The notes under the pieces were generated by a model. It worked only from the letters and a program-made list of their open reading frames with translations, was not told where the DNA came from and did not search any database. The position numbers were made by a program, and so were the translations under genes. A DNA stretch of 8,958 nucleotides from Gammaproteobacteria bacterium (GTDB taxonomy: Bacteria > Pseudomonadota > Gammaproteobacteria > Coxiellales > Coxiellaceae), in NCBI GenBank assembly GCA_021774015.1, contig JAJFJO010000164.1:1-8958 (forward strand). The letters run 5' to 3'. Numbering within the stretch: position 1 is the first letter of the stretch; every line of letters begins with the position of its first letter. Shown in pieces: positions 6,664 through 8,958 of the stretch.

Positions 6664-7080
6664 TTAATCCAGTTGCCAAGGATTAATAAGCTCCAAACCA
6701 GCGATGTCAAAATCTTTTGTATTACGAGTCACCAAGCGAAGATTATACTGCAAAGCTGTTGCAGCTATTAAGCTATCAATAGCAGACAATGTTTTTGAGT
6801 TCATCGCTAGCACTTCACCCCATTTATTGGCGACATCAGCATCGATAGCTAGTATTCTATTATCAAACCATATCTGTAACTCAAACTCTAACCAATTTCG
6901 CAATTTTTCCTTTTTTTTCGAGGACTGCAATTTATCCACCCCTTTGCGAATCTCACCTATACTCAAAACACTGGCAAAAAAGCTCTCTTCAGGTTTATCA
7001 TCAAACCAAGCCAAAAATTTAATATCTGGCTTTTTGCACATAAACCCTGACACTATATTTGTATCTAATAAATAGCTCAC
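6664..7080 (-). CDS. vapC: PIN-domain toxin of a type II toxin-antitoxin pair (VapC-like)
   Basis: 138-aa ribonuclease of the PIN/VapC family, typical length. Members cut RNA (often tRNA or rRNA) with Mg2+ or Mn2+ held by acidic residues. Visible here: Asp6 in LLDTNIVS, Glu43 in SIGEIRKG, Asp102 in the AIDSLIAATA motif, and the TRNTKDF motif (118-124) with Asn120 and Asp123 as the fourth position. All expected acidic residues are present, so it is probably active. It begins with GTG and overlaps the antitoxin stop codon as GTGA, which implies coupled translation with antitoxin made first. It ends in two consecutive in-frame stops (TAA TGA). Codons for Lys55-57 form a run of eight A. The RNA target cannot be read from the sequence; vapC is used as a family label. 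Confidence 0.92.
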   Translation of the reverse strand: MSYLLDTNIVSGFMCKKPDIKFLAWFDDKPEESFFASVLSIGEIRKGVDKLQSSKKKEKLRNWLEFELQIWFDNRILAIDADVANKWGEVLAMNSKTLSAIDSLIAATALQYNLRLVTRNTKDFDIAGLELINPWQLD

Positions 7081-7325
7081 AGCTCAATATCCCTTGGAGG
7101 ATCACTCATTCTATCAATGTCTAAATCAGCCGATGCTAATGGAGAATTTTGCATAAACTCCACAAAATTAGGCTTTTCTGCTTTCATGTTTTGGTAGTCT
7201 TTAATAGAAATCACCACCACAGCTGGATCTCCATGCAAACTCACCATTTGCGGCCCCTTGGCTTGTGCAGCCCGTACCATTTCACTGAATTTGGCTTTTG
7301 CTTGTTGTAATTGCCATGTTTGCAT
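7077..7325 (-). CDS. Phd/YefM-family antitoxin
   Basis: 82-aa antitoxin paired with the PIN toxin just downstream. The N-terminal Phd/YefM DNA-binding fold is recognisable from the opening segment MQTWQLQQAKAKFSEMV (1-17), followed by the strand and loop around residues 24-37 and the VVISIKDYQNM segment (37-47). The acidic, Pro-containing C-terminus (about 50-82) is the usual toxin-binding part that folds on the toxin and blocks it. The ATG has an AGGTGA Shine-Dalgarno 4 bases away (7330-7335). Its last codons overlap the toxin's GTG by 4 bases. The palindrome at 7334-7354 between promoter and start is a probable site for autorepression by the antitoxin or the complex, as known for this family. 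Confidence 0.92.
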   Translation of the reverse strand: MQTWQLQQAKAKFSEMVRAAQAKGPQMVSLHGDPAVVVISIKDYQNMKAEKPNFVEFMQNSPLASADLDIDRMSDPPRDIEL

Positions 7326-7333
7326 AACATCAC

Positions 7334-7354
7334 CTATCTAGTCAGTCTAGTTAG
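7334..7354. promoter_or_regulatory. Palindromic operator candidate of the toxin-antitoxin pair
   Basis: Left arm CTATCTAG (7334-7341) and right arm CTAGTTAG (7347-7354) form an 8-bp inverted repeat with one mismatch around a 5-base centre. It covers the predicted transcription start (about 7352) and touches the ribosome binding site of the antitoxin. Position and symmetry fit a dimeric Phd/YefM repressor site. Confidence 0.55.
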
Positions 7355-7358
7355 ATTA

Positions 7359-7387
7359 ATTATAGCTTAGCTTGCTGTTTTTGGCAA
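7359..7387 (-). promoter_or_regulatory. Sigma-70 promoter of the toxin-antitoxin operon
   Basis: On the minus strand TTGCCA (7382-7387, 5 of 6 to consensus) and a perfect TATAAT (7359-7364) are 17 bases apart. Transcription would start near 7352, about 27 bases before the antitoxin ATG. It is the strongest promoter match I found in the window, as expected for a module that must be repressed by its own product. Confidence 0.7.
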
Positions 7388-7390
7388 AAA

Positions 7391-7490
7391 CGTAGTTGAA
7401 CGCGCTTATCCAGTGCAACCCCCACCTCATGTAGCCGGGTATGGCGTAAAAAAATCGCGTGGTGCGCCACTCCACCCCCAATACAGGCAT
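7391..7490. other. GC-rich island, possible remnant of a dispersed repeat
   Basis: This intergenic stretch is visibly richer in G and C than its surroundings and contains GTAGCCGGGTA (7431-7441), GAACGCGCTTATCC (7398-7411), and C-rich ACCCCCACC (7418-7426) and CCACCCCCAA (7472-7481) segments. Such strings recall dispersed palindromic repeats of proteobacterial intergenic DNA. Only one copy is in the window, so repeat status cannot be shown. Confidence 0.25.
7448..7470 (-). terminator. Weak intrinsic terminator candidate of the 7492-7914 gene
   Basis: On the minus strand GTGG and CCAC flank the loop CGCA (7459-7470), followed 4 bases later by seven T (plus-strand A7 at 7448-7454). The stem has only 4 bp and the T-run is displaced, so it may be inefficient. 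It lies about 20-45 bases past the stop codon. Confidence 0.35.
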
Positions 7491-7491
7491 A

Positions 7492-7914
7492 CTACCTTCG
7501 GCGAACCCGAACATCATGGATGGTTAGCTGATAATGACGCCTATGTTCTTTAAGCTTAGCTTTTAAACAATGACGGCGATCATTTGCACCCACAAAGCAA
7601 AAGTACTTTTTTTGCAAATGCAATCGGCACTTCCCGTCAAAAGCAAGCTGGAAAGCTGACTGACCATTAAAGTTAAGATTTAAAAAAGCCATGTTCGGTT
7701 TAACAAGAATCTGTTTTTTATCATATAACTTGTAATGCCCACCCCGCTTAGTAACAAAACTCGAATTAGATGCCATACTCGATTTGTTCACCAAAACAAT
7801 AGATGTTGGGCGCAAACACAATATCATTTTTGTGTCCTGCATGGGGAATTCTGCCAAGGCCAAACTGGTGAGACCCCATAAAATAAGTATTAAAAATAAT
7901 TTTTTAATTTGCAT
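7492..7914 (-). CDS. Small exported basic protein, 140 aa, four cysteines
   Basis: Family not recognised. It has a clear Sec signal peptide: Lys4-Lys5, a hydrophobic core (6-19) and an Ala-Leu-Ala signal peptidase I site after Ala21. There is no lipobox. The mature part (about 119 aa) is strongly basic and ends in a run of arginines (138-140). It contains Cys33, Cys96, Cys106 and Cys116, enough for two disulfides in the periplasm or outside. Alternating hydrophobic residues at about 68-92 suggest beta strands. The ribosome binding site is weak (TGGGG, 5 bases before the ATG). It is a single-gene unit: the kinase gene upstream ends 90 bases away and the antitoxin promoter lies downstream. A basic exported domain could bind nucleic acid, lipopolysaccharide or an inhibitor target, but this is guesswork. 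Confidence 0.75.
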   Translation of the reverse strand: MQIKKLFLILILWGLTSLALAEFPMQDTKMILCLRPTSIVLVNKSSMASNSSFVTKRGGHYKLYDKKQILVKPNMAFLNLNFNGQSAFQLAFDGKCRLHLQKKYFCFVGANDRRHCLKAKLKEHRRHYQLTIHDVRVRRR

Positions 7915-7959
7915 AAAAACCCCAGCTTCAGTAAATTATTATTACAACAGATTGACTTA

Positions 7960-7989
7960 ACTATAGCGCACAAGAAATTACGAATGCAA
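7960..7989 (-). promoter_or_regulatory. Weak promoter candidate for the 7492-7914 gene
   Basis: On the minus strand TATAGT (7960-7965, 5 of 6) has TTGCAT (7984-7989, 3 of 6) 18 bases upstream. It sits in the 90-base gap after the kinase stop codon, with a leader of about 40 bases. No clear terminator separates the kinase gene from this gene, so read-through is also possible. Confidence 0.3.
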
Positions 7990-8004
7990 TAGTTAAATAG
8001 CTTT

Positions 8005-8958
8005 TTATAGTGGTAACGTCACCACAACCATGAGACCTTTCGGATCACGGTTATGCAACACAATATCACCGCCATGAGAACGGACAATATCTCGCGCGAC
8101 CGCCATACCCAAACCGGTGCCTGCTTTTTGTGGCGAGCGTGATTTATCGACACGGTAAAATGGCGCAAATACTTTCTCTCTCTCATCTTCGGGTATACCT
8201 GGCCCTTGATCGCTAATTTTAACTTGCAACTTAGCATTAACAATATTTAAAGACACTTTTGCTTCATCACCATATTTAACTGCATTATCAACCAAGTTAG
8301 AAAAAGCGCGCTTTAATCCGGACAAACGACCCAACATAACAACTCGATTTTCTGCACCTTGGTACGTGACCTTATTACCCACATCCACCATCTCATCACA
8401 TAACGTTTCCAACAACGCATTAATATCAAAACGCTCCATCACCTCATTGCTGGCATATTCGCGTGCAAAAGATAAAATTGATGCAATCATGTTATCCATT
8501 TCATCGAGATCAGCCACCGCTTTTTCATATTGTGGCGTATCTTTTAAATATTCTGCGCGCAACTGCAAGCGGGTAATGGGTGTGCGTAAATCATGCGAAA
8601 TAGCGGCTAACATTTGCGTTCGATCATGAATTAATCGACGAATACGATCCTGCATTTCATTAAAGGCCTTAGTCACTGCTTGCAACTCTGGCGGGCCTGT
8701 CACAGCTAGCGGCGGCGACTGAATATCCACACCAAAACGCTTCGCCGCGATAATAAAATCATTAATGGGCAACGATAAACGCGCGATAACAAACCAACAT
8801 AAAAATACAAGCGCAGACAATAGCAACAATAATGACACTGAAATACCCAACCAAAACCAGGGATGAGATCGATGCCAACTACGCGCAATCAACCCGCGCC
8901 CATCTGATAGCAATAAACTAGCAGTAAATTTAATAAAATAATTCGCAGCGATCGCACT
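8005..8958 (-). CDS. EnvZ-like sensor histidine kinase, N-terminus cut by window edge
   Basis: Inner-membrane two-component sensor that autophosphorylates on histidine and passes phosphate to a response regulator. The TTG at 8913 is not a credible start: the frame stays open through all codons to 8958, so the 317 codons seen lack the true N-terminus. Numbering from the TTG codon: membrane segment about 20-45; HAMP linker about 45-96; H-box MLAAISHDLRTPITR with the phospho-accepting His107; N-box SNLVDNAVKYG (Asn206, Asp209, Asn210); G1 DQGPGIP (235-241); F-box FAPFYRVD (249-256); G2 GTGLGM (265-270). All catalytic boxes are intact. The H-box closely resembles the EnvZ/OmpR class. The missing part should hold the first membrane helix and periplasmic sensor. 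An OmpR-type regulator gene is expected upstream, beyond the window. Stimulus unknown. Confidence 0.93.
   Translation of the reverse strand, partial: SAIAANYFIKFTASLLLSDGRGLIARSWHRSHPWFWLGISVSLLLLLSALVFLCWFVIARLSLPINDFIIAAKRFGVDIQSPPLAVTGPPELQAVTKAFNEMQDRIRRLIHDRTQMLAAISHDLRTPITRLQLRAEYLKDTPQYEKAVADLDEMDNMIASILSFAREYASNEVMERFDINALLETLCDEMVDVGNKVTYQGAENRVVMLGRLSGLKRAFSNLVDNAVKYGDEAKVSLNIVNAKLQVKISDQGPGIPEDEREKVFAPFYRVDKSRSPQKAGTGLGMAVARDIVRSHGGDIVLHNRDPKGLMVVVTLPL

Noticed and set aside
6704..7075. 123-codon plus-strand frame opposite the toxin gene
   Set aside because: The minus-strand frame carries an unmistakable PIN domain with active-site residues, so this is its antisense shadow.
7391..7490. 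tRNA or other structured RNA gene in the GC-rich island
   Set aside because: No cloverleaf arms or T-loop consensus could be laid out on either strand.

Overview
The window looks like chromosomal DNA from a Gram-negative gammaproteobacterium with a moderately AT-rich genome. Two small proteins carry classical Sec signal peptides, there is an EnvZ-like sensor kinase, and the glycine decarboxylase P protein is split into two genes within a gcvT-gcvH-gcvPA-gcvPB cluster. That split arrangement, together with small orphan and secreted proteins, resembles Legionellales (Coxiella/Legionella-type genomes). This placement is an inference from gene style, not from a marker gene.

Layout. Positions 1-2135 (plus strand) hold three small genes I cannot assign to a family: a 244-residue probably cytoplasmic protein (81-815), a 195-residue protein starting at a GTG (932-1519), and a 115-residue exported protein with four cysteines in its mature part (1600-1947). 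A 188-base convergent gap follows (1948-2135), containing several inverted repeats but no clear-cut terminator. Positions 2136-6497 (minus strand) carry a complete, tightly packed glycine cleavage operon, transcribed gcvT > gcvH > gcvPA > gcvPB. Upstream of it is a perfect TATAAT box with a poor -35. Positions 6664-7325 (minus) hold a type II toxin-antitoxin pair, a Phd/YefM-family antitoxin followed by a PIN-domain (VapC-like) ribonuclease. It has its own good promoter and a 21-bp palindromic operator candidate. Positions 7492-7914 (minus) encode a second small exported four-cysteine protein, very basic. Positions 8005-8958 (minus) are the C-terminal two thirds or so of an EnvZ-like histidine kinase that runs off the right edge of the window.

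How the genes work together. GcvT, GcvH and GcvPA/GcvPB plus a lipoamide dehydrogenase encoded elsewhere would cleave glycine to CO2, NH3 and methylene-tetrahydrofolate. The toxin-antitoxin pair is a self-contained module next to the operon. The kinase would normally pair with an OmpR-type response regulator, probably just outside the window. No functional link between the remaining small genes can be shown. No tRNA, rRNA, CRISPR array, insertion sequence or prophage gene was seen, and no stretch longer than 300 bases lacks a gene. I found no convincing new multi-gene system. The most open questions are the two unassigned plus-strand proteins and the two unrelated-looking four-cysteine exported proteins.
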